Assembly: GCA_007122555.1 (NCBI GenBank)
Contig: SKTL01000447.1
Span: 1 to 7,733, forward strand
Source: Thermomicrobiaceae bacterium
GTDB taxonomy: Bacteria; Chloroflexota; Chloroflexia; Thermomicrobiales; Thermomicrobiaceae
Length of the DNA: 7,733 nucleotides
Reading direction: 5' to 3'
Positions within the stretch are counted from its first letter, which is position 1. Each line of letters starts with the position of its first letter. The notes under the pieces were generated by a model that had not been told where the DNA came from, made no database searches, and saw only the letters and a program-made list of their open reading frames with translations. This document shows positions 1 to 6,397 of this stretch, piece after piece. The position numbers and the translations under genes were made by a program.

Positions 1-43
1 CTGCCTCGATGTAGTTGGGATGTCGAGTCGCAGGTGCGGTCAT
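1..43 (-). CDS. Probable 5' end of an unidentified gene, cut by the window edge
   Basis: An ATG at 43-41 opens a minus-strand frame that stays open to the left edge and encodes 14 residues, MTAPATRHPNYIEA. A GGAAG Shine-Dalgarno-like sequence at 56-52 lies 8 nt before the ATG. The gene follows the helicase-loader gene on the same strand after a 239-nt gap, so it may have its own promoter. Fourteen residues are too few to assign a family. The frame could also be chance, since the evidence is only a start codon, a plausible ribosome binding site and the absence of stops. Confidence 0.4.
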   Translation of the reverse strand, partial: MTAPATRHPNYIEA

Positions 44-187
44 ATGATCATCTTCCACATCGGAAACATCGCGCTGCCGAGTTCTCGTGAAACCTGGCTC
101 TGCGCGGTCAGCGATTGCCAGAATCGTCAATCATGATGGACCGAGCGCGGAGCGTCGAACACGGCGCATCACGTCATTCGCATGGCA

Positions 188-228
188 AGTATATGGGTTC
201 CGACGCGAATCACTTCTAGTACTGAAGT
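188..228 (-). promoter_or_regulatory. Weak promoter-like element with an overlapping inverted repeat
   Basis: The minus strand has TATACT at 193-188, one base from the -10 consensus, but no good -35 hexamer 16-18 nt upstream. The expected -35 position is instead covered by an interrupted inverted repeat, ACTTC / GAAGT with a 7-nt centre (212-228). It could serve the gene starting at 43, which would then have a leader of roughly 140 nt. The rest of 44-282 shows no clear terminator and no gene. This is a weak call because AT-rich hexamers occur by chance. Confidence 0.18.
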
Positions 229-282
229 ATTCATCCTGCCTGTGCCAGTGGAATTCCTGTCCTGGAGAGCTCGGGCGGCCTT

Positions 283-1071
283 CTAACGATTCATCATGCG
301 CGTCCGACGAACGCGGTAGTCGCCCGCCCGGATGAACACTGCCTGGCAGATACGCGCGTCGCTCAGGCGCGACGCAATGCGACCATCCAGTTCGTCCATA
401 TTCCGATTGGAGGTAATGATCGTCGGACGACGGTTGTTATAGCGGTGATTCATCAACTGATACAGTTTTTCGCGCGCCCACGGCGTCGCGTTTTCGGTGC
501 CGAGGTCATCAAGTACGAGAAAATCAGCGTTTCGAACAGCCTGAAAACGGCTATCGTAGGAGCTTGGCTGATCCGGAGCAAAAGCCGAGCGCAGGTGGTC
601 GAGTAGATCGGGCACCACGACGAACAACACGCGCATTCGCTGATGCGTCAGCAGCGAATTCGCCACCGCGGCCGCAAGGTGCGTCTTGCCGCATCCATAT
701 CCGCCGACGAGGTAGATCCAACCGTCAGGGTTCTCGCTGAATTCAAGGCAGACCTCGTATGCCTCGCGAATCCCGGGCACGCTTGGATCGAACGTCTCGA
801 ATGTCCAGTCTTCGAGTCGTTCGAGATTGCTCATTTCCTCATATTGACGGCGCCACCGAACTTCCTGCTCTTCGATCTTGCAGTCGCACGGGATCAAACG
901 CCCGAAATTAGGATGACCAACGGGGGCGTCCATTCGCACGTAACCCGCGCCCCTGCAGACCGGGCAGCTACTCTCGTCGCCGCCGGCGGAAGATTGGGGC
1001 GTACTCGCCTGAAAGGTGTCGTTCCGGATCGAGGTCGCCGGAACTGGATTGATTTCGCCGATTCGCTTCAT
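283..1071 (-). CDS. dnaI: DnaI/DnaC-type AAA+ replicative helicase loader with N-terminal zinc finger
   Basis: This 262-residue ATPase should load the DnaB helicase onto single-stranded DNA. A candidate zinc-binding module comes first: C36-P-V-C39, then C62-D-C64. It resembles the N-terminal helicase-binding domain of Firmicute DnaI. The AAA+ domain has Walker A at 123-130 (GGYGCGKT), Walker B at 184-189 (FLVLDD, followed by LG), a sensor-1 TIITSN at 217-222, and S234-R235-L236 at the arginine-finger position. The ATG at 1071 has GAGGG 8 nt upstream (1084-1080). No later in-frame start precedes the cysteines, so the 104-nt overlap with the dnaD-like gene appears real and suggests translational coupling. 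IstB-type transposition ATPases share this fold, but the DnaB and DnaD neighbours and the lack of any transposase favour a replication role. Confidence 0.88.
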   Translation of the reverse strand: MKRIGEINPVPATSIRNDTFQASTPQSSAGGDESSCPVCRGAGYVRMDAPVGHPNFGRLIPCDCKIEEQEVRWRRQYEEMSNLERLEDWTFETFDPSVPGIREAYEVCLEFSENPDGWIYLVGGYGCGKTHLAAAVANSLLTHQRMRVLFVVVPDLLDHLRSAFAPDQPSSYDSRFQAVRNADFLVLDDLGTENATPWAREKLYQLMNHRYNNRRPTIITSNRNMDELDGRIASRLSDARICQAVFIRAGDYRVRRTRMMNR

Positions 1072-1702
1072 GGCTCCGTCCCTCGGTCGCCCAGGTTTCG
1101 AGAATACGTTGAATATAGCGCCAGTTTCTCCGGTTGTAACTCACAGATGCTTCGATTGCGTCTTCGATCCACGATTGCGGATAGAGCTCCAGCGCTTCGA
1201 CCAGTCTATCGGCGATGATCGGCGTTACCAGGCCGATGTTCTGCTCATAGAGGCGGAAAACGCCCGGTCGTGAGCGTTCCACCGTTCCCCCAGCACCGCC
1301 GGAATCTGTATCAGCTGGTGGTTCAAGGTCGCCTGTTCGATACCGCTCGAGCCTGGTGCGGTTTTCCGGCGTCGCCAGCAAGAGCCAGAATGTCTTGAGA
1401 CCGTCGCTGCCGTCAACAGAAAAGTGCAGCAGACTATCTCGCGCCACAGCCAGTTCAATACCGCGCCTGATTGCATCGTCAGGCGGTTGCGCTGCGCCGT
1501 CAAGCCTTAATGAGATTTGCAGTGCTTCGTCCTGCACCAGCGCGCCTTCAGCTACAGGAGTCGAAAGGTCATCAGAACCCGACTGCAATCGAAAGAACGC
1601 CAGCATCACCTGCAGCTCGGAAATCTCACGGATCCGCGGCGCCACTTCGATCAGAAACCACTCTGGAATCAAGATCCGTCGATGCCGATCACTCGTGCTC
1701 AT
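968..1702 (-). CDS. dnaD: DnaD-domain replication initiation/primosome protein
   Basis: The product has 244 residues. The C-terminal part (about 148-209) matches the DnaD/DnaB_2 domain, with the YEQNIG opening, PQSWIEDAI, and the signature Y196-I-Q-R-I-L-E-T-W204. In Firmicutes this domain binds DNA and helps DnaA or PriA recruit the helicase and its loader. The N-terminal 110 residues (IPEWFLIEV..ELQVMLAFF, then AVARDSLLHF and FWLLLATPENR) fit a winged-helix-like region and look like the DnaD-like proteins I associate with Chloroflexota. That is recognition by eye only. The tail is hydrophilic and ends in an arginine run (RRRRRE), within the part that overlaps the loader gene. The start is ATG at 1702, with GGAG 12 nt upstream, which is rather far. 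It lies 105 nt after dnaB on the same strand and probably belongs to the same transcript. Confidence 0.82.
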   Translation of the reverse strand: MSTSDRHRRILIPEWFLIEVAPRIREISELQVMLAFFRLQSGSDDLSTPVAEGALVQDEALQISLRLDGAAQPPDDAIRRGIELAVARDSLLHFSVDGSDGLKTFWLLLATPENRTRLERYRTGDLEPPADTDSGGAGGTVERSRPGVFRLYEQNIGLVTPIIADRLVEALELYPQSWIEDAIEASVSYNRRNWRYIQRILETWATEGRSHEANRRNQSSSGDLDPERHLSGEYAPIFRRRRRE

Positions 1703-1718
1703 AGCAATTGCTTACTCC
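1703..1718 (-). promoter_or_regulatory. Unusually spaced ribosome binding site of dnaD
   Basis: GGAG at 1718-1715 is separated from the dnaD ATG by 12 nt. Ten of these form the perfect palindrome AGCAATTGCT (1703-1712), which directly abuts the ATG. As RNA it could fold to a 3-bp stem with an AAUU loop and bring the Shine-Dalgarno sequence closer to the start. The positions are read directly; the regulatory meaning is a guess. The rest of 1703-1807 shows no clear promoter or terminator, so dnaD is probably co-transcribed with dnaB. Confidence 0.3.
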
Positions 1719-1807
1719 ATTGCGTCGCGGATTGACCGTCGACGAACCGGTGTCGGAACGATAATGATGAGACGGATTCGGCGGACGGTATGTGAGAACG
1801 TGCTGGA

Positions 1808-3154
1808 TCAGACGTCGGGTTCCCGGTAGAGCTCGAGATCGGCAAACCGGGCGGTGCGTTCAAAGAACCGCAGGTGAACCGTATCAGTTGGGCCGTTCCG
1901 ATGCTTGGCCACTATGATCTCAGCGATGCCCTTCTTTTCGGTCTCTGGGTCATAGGCGTCTTCACGGTAGATGAACATCACGATATCGGCGTCCTGCTCG
2001 ATGCTTCCGCTTTCTCGAAGGTCGGAAAGCATTGGCCGGTGATCCGATCTGGTTTCAACCGCACGAGAAAGCTGAGATAATGCCAGCACCGGCACATCCA
2101 GCTCGCGCGCGAGTCCCTTGAGTCCCCGTGAGATGTCCGAAATCTCCTGAACACGGTTTTCGGAGCGTCGCCCCTGCATGAGTTGCAGATAGTCCACAAT
2201 CACGAAATCGAGTCCATGCTCAGCCATCAGGCGCCGAGCCTTGCTGCGGACTTCCATCACGCTGATCCCCGGTGTGTCATCGATGAAGATGTTTGCTTCG
2301 GCCAGGCGCCCGAACGCCCGGGATATCTGTTCCCATTCTGCATCATCGATATAGCCCAGACGAAGTCGCTGAGCGTCGACACCGGTCTCCATTGACAGCA
2401 ATCGCTGAACGAGCTGTTCTGCGGACATCTCCAGGCTGAAGATGGCCACCGACTTGGCGGCCCGGACTGCCGCATTGTGTGCGAATCCGAGCTGGAGCGA
2501 CGTCTTGCCGATTGACGGCCGCGCGGCAAGGATCAGCAGATCAGAACGTTGCATTCCTCCGGTGAGCTTGTCGATGTCGGCAAACCCGGACGGAACGCCC
2601 ATGACTTCGCCGCGATGCTGTTGCAGAAAGTCGAGCTTGTCGAAATATCCCTCGAGCACCTGACCGATTGACACGAAGTCGCGTGCGGTGCGTCGCTGAG
2701 ATACCCCGAAGAGCTCTTGCTCGGCGCGATCGAGCGCGTCTTCCACGTCGGCCGAATCGTCGAATCCGATATTGGCTATCTCGGTGCCGGCATGGATCAG
2801 CCGCCGGAGCGTTGAGGTCCGTTCGACGATCTTTCCGTAGTACTCAACGTGAACCGCTGTCGGAACAGCATTAATCAACTCGGTGAGATAGCTGATTCCC
2901 CCGACATTGTCCAGTAACTCTCGCCGCTCGAGTTCATCGACGACAGTCACGAAGTCGGGAGGCTCGCGCCGGTTGTACAGATCAAGAATGGCCTGGTAGA
3001 TATGACCGTTTGCCGCCCGGTAGAAATCGTCATACTTAAGAAAGGCCGCGACACGAATAATCGCATCGCGGTCAATCAGCAAACTTCCGAGTACCGAGAA
3101 CTCCGCATCAAGACTGTGCGGCGGTTCCTTGGCGGCGATATCCAGGTCGACCAC
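1808..3154 (-). CDS. dnaB: Replicative DNA helicase DnaB
   Basis: This is the hexameric 5'-3' helicase of the replication fork. At 448 residues it is near the usual family length and has no intein. The N-terminal primase-interacting domain (about 10-150) opens with PPHSLDAEFSVLGSLL, followed by a linker and the RecA-like domain. Visible motifs are Walker A A211-RPSIGKT218, the catalytic-glutamate motif FSLEMS 239-244, the Walker B/H3 block VIVDYLQLM 318-326, the DLRESGSIEQDAD block at 378-390, and KHRNGPT 417-423 with the probable arginine finger R419. Translation starts at GTG (3154-3152) with AGAGG 9 nt upstream. The gap from the rplI stop is 23 nt, so the two genes should share a transcript. 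The rplI-dnaB order is also found in Bacillus, where this helicase gene is called dnaC. Confidence 0.97.
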   Translation of the reverse strand: MVDLDIAAKEPPHSLDAEFSVLGSLLIDRDAIIRVAAFLKYDDFYRAANGHIYQAILDLYNRREPPDFVTVVDELERRELLDNVGGISYLTELINAVPTAVHVEYYGKIVERTSTLRRLIHAGTEIANIGFDDSADVEDALDRAEQELFGVSQRRTARDFVSIGQVLEGYFDKLDFLQQHRGEVMGVPSGFADIDKLTGGMQRSDLLILAARPSIGKTSLQLGFAHNAAVRAAKSVAIFSLEMSAEQLVQRLLSMETGVDAQRLRLGYIDDAEWEQISRAFGRLAEANIFIDDTPGISVMEVRSKARRLMAEHGLDFVIVDYLQLMQGRRSENRVQEISDISRGLKGLARELDVPVLALSQLSRAVETRSDHRPMLSDLRESGSIEQDADIVMFIYREDAYDPETEKKGIAEIIVAKHRNGPTDTVHLRFFERTARFADLELYREPDV

Positions 3155-3177
3155 GTGTGAACGCCTCTCGGCTGAGG

Positions 3178-3717
3178 TCAGGATTCACTCCCTGCGGTGG
3201 ATTCTTGCTCCACTGCCTCACCGGACTGCTCGGGTTCATCGCCGGACTCATCCTCTTCGATTTCGGAGTCCGCGCTTGGCTTGACCGATACGGTGACCGT
3301 TGGTCGAAGCCGGCCGATGAGGTGAATTTCAACGGCGTGTTCGCCGGTCGATCGGATCGGGTCCGAAAGCTCAACTTTGCGACGGTCAATGTCTTCACCG
3401 AGCTTCGTGCTCACTGCGCTGGCGATTTCCGGAGCGGTGATCGAACCGTAGAGCCGGCCATGCCGTCCAACGCGTGCTTCGATCTCGACATGCAGACCAT
3501 CGATCCGCTCGCTGAGATCGCGCATTTCCTCTTCCTGGCGCTCGATCTTTTTCTGCTGCGCCTGGATTCGCTCCTCTGCCTGTTTGATGCGACCCGGGGT
3601 GCCCATCTCGGCGAGTCCCTGTGGAATCAGATAATTCCGTGCGAACCCGTCAGAGACATTCTGAATCGAGCCGGACTCTCCTACGTTGGGCACATCCTGT
3701 AGAAGGATGACCTTCAT
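3178..3717 (-). CDS. rplI: Large ribosomal subunit protein bL9, with an acidic C-terminal tail
   Basis: L9 binds 23S rRNA near the L1 stalk and helps maintain reading-frame fidelity. The N-terminal rRNA-binding domain is clear: MKVILLQDVPNVGESG, then V21-S-D-G-F-A-R-N-Y-L-I-P-Q-G-L-A36. A long charged helix follows (about 42-80), then the C-terminal domain with GRLYGSIT 87-94 and VEIHL near 129-133. The family is usually about 150 residues. This one has 179, with the extra ~30 residues (from about 149) rich in Glu, Asp, Ser and Gly and free of Lys and Arg. The ATG at 3717 has AGGAAGG 10 nt upstream. It is the first gene after a strong promoter and leads into dnaB. The function of the tail is unknown; it may be disordered. 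Confidence 0.96.
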   Translation of the reverse strand: MKVILLQDVPNVGESGSIQNVSDGFARNYLIPQGLAEMGTPGRIKQAEERIQAQQKKIERQEEEMRDLSERIDGLHVEIEARVGRHGRLYGSITAPEIASAVSTKLGEDIDRRKVELSDPIRSTGEHAVEIHLIGRLRPTVTVSVKPSADSEIEEDESGDEPEQSGEAVEQESTAGSES

Positions 3718-3736
3718 GCAACTATCGCCTTCCTAC

Positions 3737-3750
3737 ACCGCTTACGCGGT
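3737..3750 (-). promoter_or_regulatory. GNRA-tetraloop hairpin beside the rplI ribosome binding site
   Basis: On the minus strand ACCGC-GUAA-GCGGU forms a perfect 5-bp stem closed by a GUAA (GNRA) loop. It ends one nucleotide before the extended Shine-Dalgarno sequence TAGGAAGG (3735-3728). Its position suggests an influence on ribosome access to rplI mRNA, or a protein-binding site in the leader. The base pairing is visible directly; the role is inferred. Confidence 0.45.
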
Positions 3751-3786
3751 CGACCACTCAACGTCATTGTTTTGCCAACAGAAACG

Positions 3787-3814
3787 CAGGCAACCATCCG
3801 CCGATGGCCGCCCG
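3787..3814 (-). promoter_or_regulatory. Hairpin in the rplI-dnaB leader
   Basis: The minus strand reads GGCGGCCATC, loop GGCG, GATGGTTGCC: ten consecutive pairs including two G-U, with one more G-U and a C-G possible at the base. It begins about 8-10 nt after the predicted transcription start of the promoter at 3857-3829. The following sequence has only a short broken T run (TTTCTG), so it is not a convincing intrinsic terminator. It is better read as leader structure or as a weak attenuator. Confidence 0.45.
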
Positions 3815-3828
3815 GCTCAGCAACCCTT

Positions 3829-3857
3829 ACTATACCGATGCTGCGGCCTGTTTTCAA
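3829..3857 (-). promoter_or_regulatory. Sigma-70-type promoter for rplI-dnaB-dnaD-dnaI
   Basis: TTGAAA at 3857-3852 and TATAGT at 3834-3829 are separated by exactly 17 nt on the minus strand. Each hexamer is one base from consensus. It lies in the 177-nt gap between the methyltransferase stop and the rplI start, facing rplI. Transcription would start near 3822 and give a leader of about 105 nt. This is the best promoter match I found in the window. Confidence 0.72.
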
Positions 3858-3894
3858 TCGTGCCATCTGCCTGCTGGATACGCCACGTGTACGG

Positions 3895-4662
3895 TCACTC
3901 AGTCGAGTGATTCCACGTTTCAGAACGGCGAACCAGTTCGAACAACGCTACCGAGCCTGCGACGGCGGCATTGAGTGATTCAACCTGCCCTGGCATGGGC
4001 AGAGAGACGACCACGTCACATGCCTTCAGCACGTTCGCGGCTATGCCACGCTCCTCTGACCCGACGACCAGCGCGATGGGAGCAGGCAGGTCCGCAGTGA
4101 AGATGTTCAGTGCGTCATCAGTTGATTCAAGCGCAATCGCCCAGTATCCTCGTTCTTTCAACGTGTCCAGCGCTCTCCGCGTGTTGTTTTCACGAGCAAC
4201 CGGCGTCTGCTCAACGAGTCCCGCCGACGACCGCACGACCGCCGGAGTTACCTGCGCCGATCGGTCCGACTGAATGAGAACGCCCGCGACGTCGACCGCC
4301 GCAGCCGTTCGAATCAGCGTGGCCAGGTTCTGTGGATCCTGAACGTGATCCAGCACCAGTATCGGACGTCCGCGCGAAGACTCAATTATCTCATCCAGCT
4401 CGGTATACTGGAACGGTCCGGTCTCCAGCACGACCCCCTGGTGATTTCCACCGTCCGTTCGGGAGTCGAGCGCCTGTTTCTCAACAAACGAGACGGGAAC
4501 CCCGAGGCGCTCAGCAACGTCGATGACGCTCGAGACGCGTCGATCGTCCTTGCGTTCATTCCGCACGAGCAGGCGGGAATGGCTTCGACGGCCTCGAAGC
4601 GTCTCCAGCACCGGGTTCAATCCATAGATGAAGTCATGACGCCCACGCTGCCGTTTCGGCAT
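3895..4662 (-). CDS. rlmB: SpoU/TrmH-family rRNA 2'-O-methyltransferase, probably RlmB
   Basis: This 255-residue SAM-dependent enzyme probably methylates the 2'-O of a guanosine in 23S rRNA. The N-terminal L30e-like substrate-binding domain opens with FIYGLNPVLETL (11-22), and NHQGVVL (73-79) lies near the domain join. The knotted SPOUT domain shows the three family motifs: N112-LATLIR118 (motif 1), L198-VVGSEERGI207 (motif 2) and L221-PMPGQVESLNAAVA235 (motif 3). The length is typical. The ATG at 4662 is 2 nt beyond the cysS stop, with no strong Shine-Dalgarno sequence, so translation is probably coupled to cysS. A cysS-methyltransferase pair is common in bacteria. The exact target nucleotide cannot be read from sequence, and a TrmH-type tRNA activity is the main alternative. 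Confidence 0.9.
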   Translation of the reverse strand: MPKRQRGRHDFIYGLNPVLETLRGRRSHSRLLVRNERKDDRRVSSVIDVAERLGVPVSFVEKQALDSRTDGGNHQGVVLETGPFQYTELDEIIESSRGRPILVLDHVQDPQNLATLIRTAAAVDVAGVLIQSDRSAQVTPAVVRSSAGLVEQTPVARENNTRRALDTLKERGYWAIALESTDDALNIFTADLPAPIALVVGSEERGIAANVLKACDVVVSLPMPGQVESLNAAVAGSVALFELVRRSETWNHSTE

Positions 4663-4664
4663 GA

Positions 4665-6071
4665 TCAGGAACCCCGTCGCCAGCGAGAACCGTCAGCGGA
4701 ATCTTCGATCACGATTCCGAGCGCCGAGAGGCGGTCTCGAACCTCATCGGCGAGGTCAAACTGCCGGGATTGCCGGAGTTTTTCGCGAACCTCTACGAGT
4801 AGATCGATGAACGGAGCGCTATCGCCAGTGCTTGCGTCACGTTCCTCGAGCTTCAGCCCAAGAACCGCGGCGAGATCCTGCAAGCCCGCCTGCGCGAAAC
4901 GAACTTCGGGAGCTTCAGGGTTCTCCGCAAGCTCGCGATTGATCGCGCGAGCCAGGTCAAACAGCGCGGCCAGAGCGACCGGGGTGTTGAAGTCGTCATC
5001 CATCGCCTGTTCAAACTGTTCTCGCGCCTGGTCGACCGCGTCTGCGAGCGGATGATCGGGTCGCGACGCCGGCACTTCCCGTCGATCAAGCCCGCGCACC
5101 GCTCCAGTCCATCGCTCGAATCCGCGCCGTGCTGCGTCATATGTATCTTCGCCGAACGCCACCGGTGATCGATAGTGTGAACCAAGCACCATGAAGCGGA
5201 ATATCTCTGCTCCGCCCATCTCCAGCAGCTCGCGAATTGTCACCAGGTTGCCTTCGGATTTGCTCATTTTCGCGCCGCGAAGCTCGACCATGCCGTTGTG
5301 AACCCAGTAACGCGCGAGACTGCAGCCGCAGTTCACCGTCTCCGATTGGGTAATCTCGTTCTCGTGGTGCGGAAAGATGAGATCGGAACCGCCACCGTGA
5401 ATGTCAATCTGTCCGCCAAGGTGGCGCTGAATCATTGCCGAGCATTCGATATGCCAGCCCGGTCGCCCTGGTCCCCAGGGTGATTCCCAGGATGGCTCAT
5501 CCTCTTTGGCGGCCTTCCAGAGAACGAAATCCATCGGATGCTCTTTATTCTCGTCAACGTCCACTCGGGATCCAGCGATCATCTCATCGAGCTTTCGATG
5601 CGAGAGCTTCCCGTAGTTTTCGAATCGCGAGACACGGTAGAAAACGTCGCTCCCGGGAACGTGGTAGGCGTGCCCGGATTCGATCAGCTTGCTGATCAGC
5701 TCGATGATCGTGTCGATCTCCTGTGTGGCCCGGGGATAAATCGTCGCCGGCTTGATATTCAGCTGCGCCGTCTGAACCATCCATTCGTGGATCATGTCCT
5801 CGGCAAGCTGGTCCGGCGAGATGCCCAGTTCGTTCGCTCGATTGATGATCTTGTCGTCAACATCGGTGAAGTTCTGAGCGTGCATCACCTGATACCCGCG
5901 GTATTCGAGATACCGGCGGATAATATCGAATACCATGGCTGACATTGCGTGGCCAATGTGCGATTCCGCGTAGACTGTTGGCCCGCAAACGTACATCTTG
6001 ACCTTGCCAGGTTCCAGAGGTTCAAACGGTTCCTTCGTGCCGGTCATGGTGTTCGAGATGGTTAGCGACAT
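4665..6071 (-). CDS. cysS: Cysteinyl-tRNA synthetase
   Basis: This class I synthetase charges tRNA-Cys with cysteine. It has 468 residues; the E. coli enzyme has 461. The catalytic zinc ligands are in place: C29 in YVCGPTVY, C210 in WHIECSAM, H235 and E239 in FPHHENE. The HIGH motif is H38-I-G-H41 and the KMSKS motif is K268-MSKS272. GWHIECS (205-211) and DIHGGGSDLIFPHHENE (223-239) are family signatures. The C-terminal DALR-like region begins around DDDFNTPVALAALF (358-371). The ATG at 6071 has AAAGGA 8 nt upstream (6085-6080). It precedes rlmB by 2 nt. No T-box was seen upstream. The promoter is unidentified, although the 402-nt gap before the gene suggests separate transcription. Confidence 0.98.
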   Translation of the reverse strand: MSLTISNTMTGTKEPFEPLEPGKVKMYVCGPTVYAESHIGHAMSAMVFDIIRRYLEYRGYQVMHAQNFTDVDDKIINRANELGISPDQLAEDMIHEWMVQTAQLNIKPATIYPRATQEIDTIIELISKLIESGHAYHVPGSDVFYRVSRFENYGKLSHRKLDEMIAGSRVDVDENKEHPMDFVLWKAAKEDEPSWESPWGPGRPGWHIECSAMIQRHLGGQIDIHGGGSDLIFPHHENEITQSETVNCGCSLARYWVHNGMVELRGAKMSKSEGNLVTIRELLEMGGAEIFRFMVLGSHYRSPVAFGEDTYDAARRGFERWTGAVRGLDRREVPASRPDHPLADAVDQAREQFEQAMDDDFNTPVALAALFDLARAINRELAENPEAPEVRFAQAGLQDLAAVLGLKLEERDASTGDSAPFIDLLVEVREKLRQSRQFDLADEVRDRLSALGIVIEDSADGSRWRRGS

Positions 6072-6127
6072 CGTTCGTGTCCTTTCCGTGTAGTCCGGCG
6101 CCGTTCAGGCGGGCAGTCTTACGAACG
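6072..6127 (-). promoter_or_regulatory. Inverted repeat framing the cysS ribosome binding site
   Basis: On the minus strand CGTTCGT (6127-6121) is complementary to ACGAACG (6078-6072), which directly precedes the cysS ATG. The 7-bp stem would enclose the Shine-Dalgarno AAAGGA (6085-6080) and a smaller CGCC/GGCG hairpin. It could limit initiation. A 7-bp repeat over this distance can arise by chance, so the call is tentative. Confidence 0.25.
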
Positions 6128-6367
6128 TGGATAGACTCCAGGAGCCTGACAGCGTGGATTACAGCCGGAACCATGACCGGTCACTGGCTCGGGAAGGTGG
6201 GCAAGTCGGAAGATGCTTCCGCTCGTGCTTTTGCATCGGGTGCGCACAGCAGCGCCAGGCACGATGATGTCTTGCCGGTGGCGATTCCGAATGTCTCTCG
6301 TGGACTTCAAGAGGGATGTCATTGATCCTGCAATCTGCTGCTTCAACGGAACATGATCAGTTGCGCT

Positions 6368-6397
6368 CCTCGCCGGATACGCTCGCGTCAGGCGAGG
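6368..6397 (-). repeat. Inverted repeat downstream of fmdB
   Basis: CCTCGCC and GGCGAGG form a perfect 7-bp stem with a 16-nt loop. An alternative 5-bp stem (CTCGC, 5-nt loop, GCGAG) uses part of the same bases. It lies about 75 nt past the fmdB stop. No T run follows on the minus strand, so it is not a standard intrinsic terminator, but it might stabilise the 3' end of the fmdB transcript. Confidence 0.35.

Noticed and set aside
283..1071. IstB transposition helper ATPase as identity of the AAA+ gene
   Set aside because: There is no istA transposase or terminal inverted repeat, the zinc-finger N-terminus fits DnaI, and the neighbours are dnaB and dnaD.
643..1218. 191-residue plus-strand open frame
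   Set aside because: It is antisense to the helicase-loader and dnaD genes, has no recognisable domain and no convincing ribosome binding site.
1808..3154. Intein in dnaB, a frequent insertion site
   Set aside because: The protein is 448 residues with uninterrupted Walker A and downstream motifs, leaving no room for an intein.
3787..3814. Intrinsic terminator for the cysS-rlmB transcript
   Set aside because: The hairpin is strong, but only a short broken T run follows, and it lies downstream of the rplI promoter, where termination would block rplI and dnaB.
4345..5055. 236-residue plus-strand open frame
   Set aside because: It lies antisense to cysS and rlmB, whose catalytic motifs fix the real frames. 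Its composition (Ser- and Arg-rich, no motif) is typical of a shadow frame in GC-rich DNA.
6126..6161. Two DnaA-box-like 9-mers (CGTGGATAG at 6126, CGTGGATTA at 6153), with a third near 6879
   Set aside because: Each has two mismatches to TGTGGATAA. There is no AT-rich unwinding element and no dnaA/dnaN context, so an origin is not supported.
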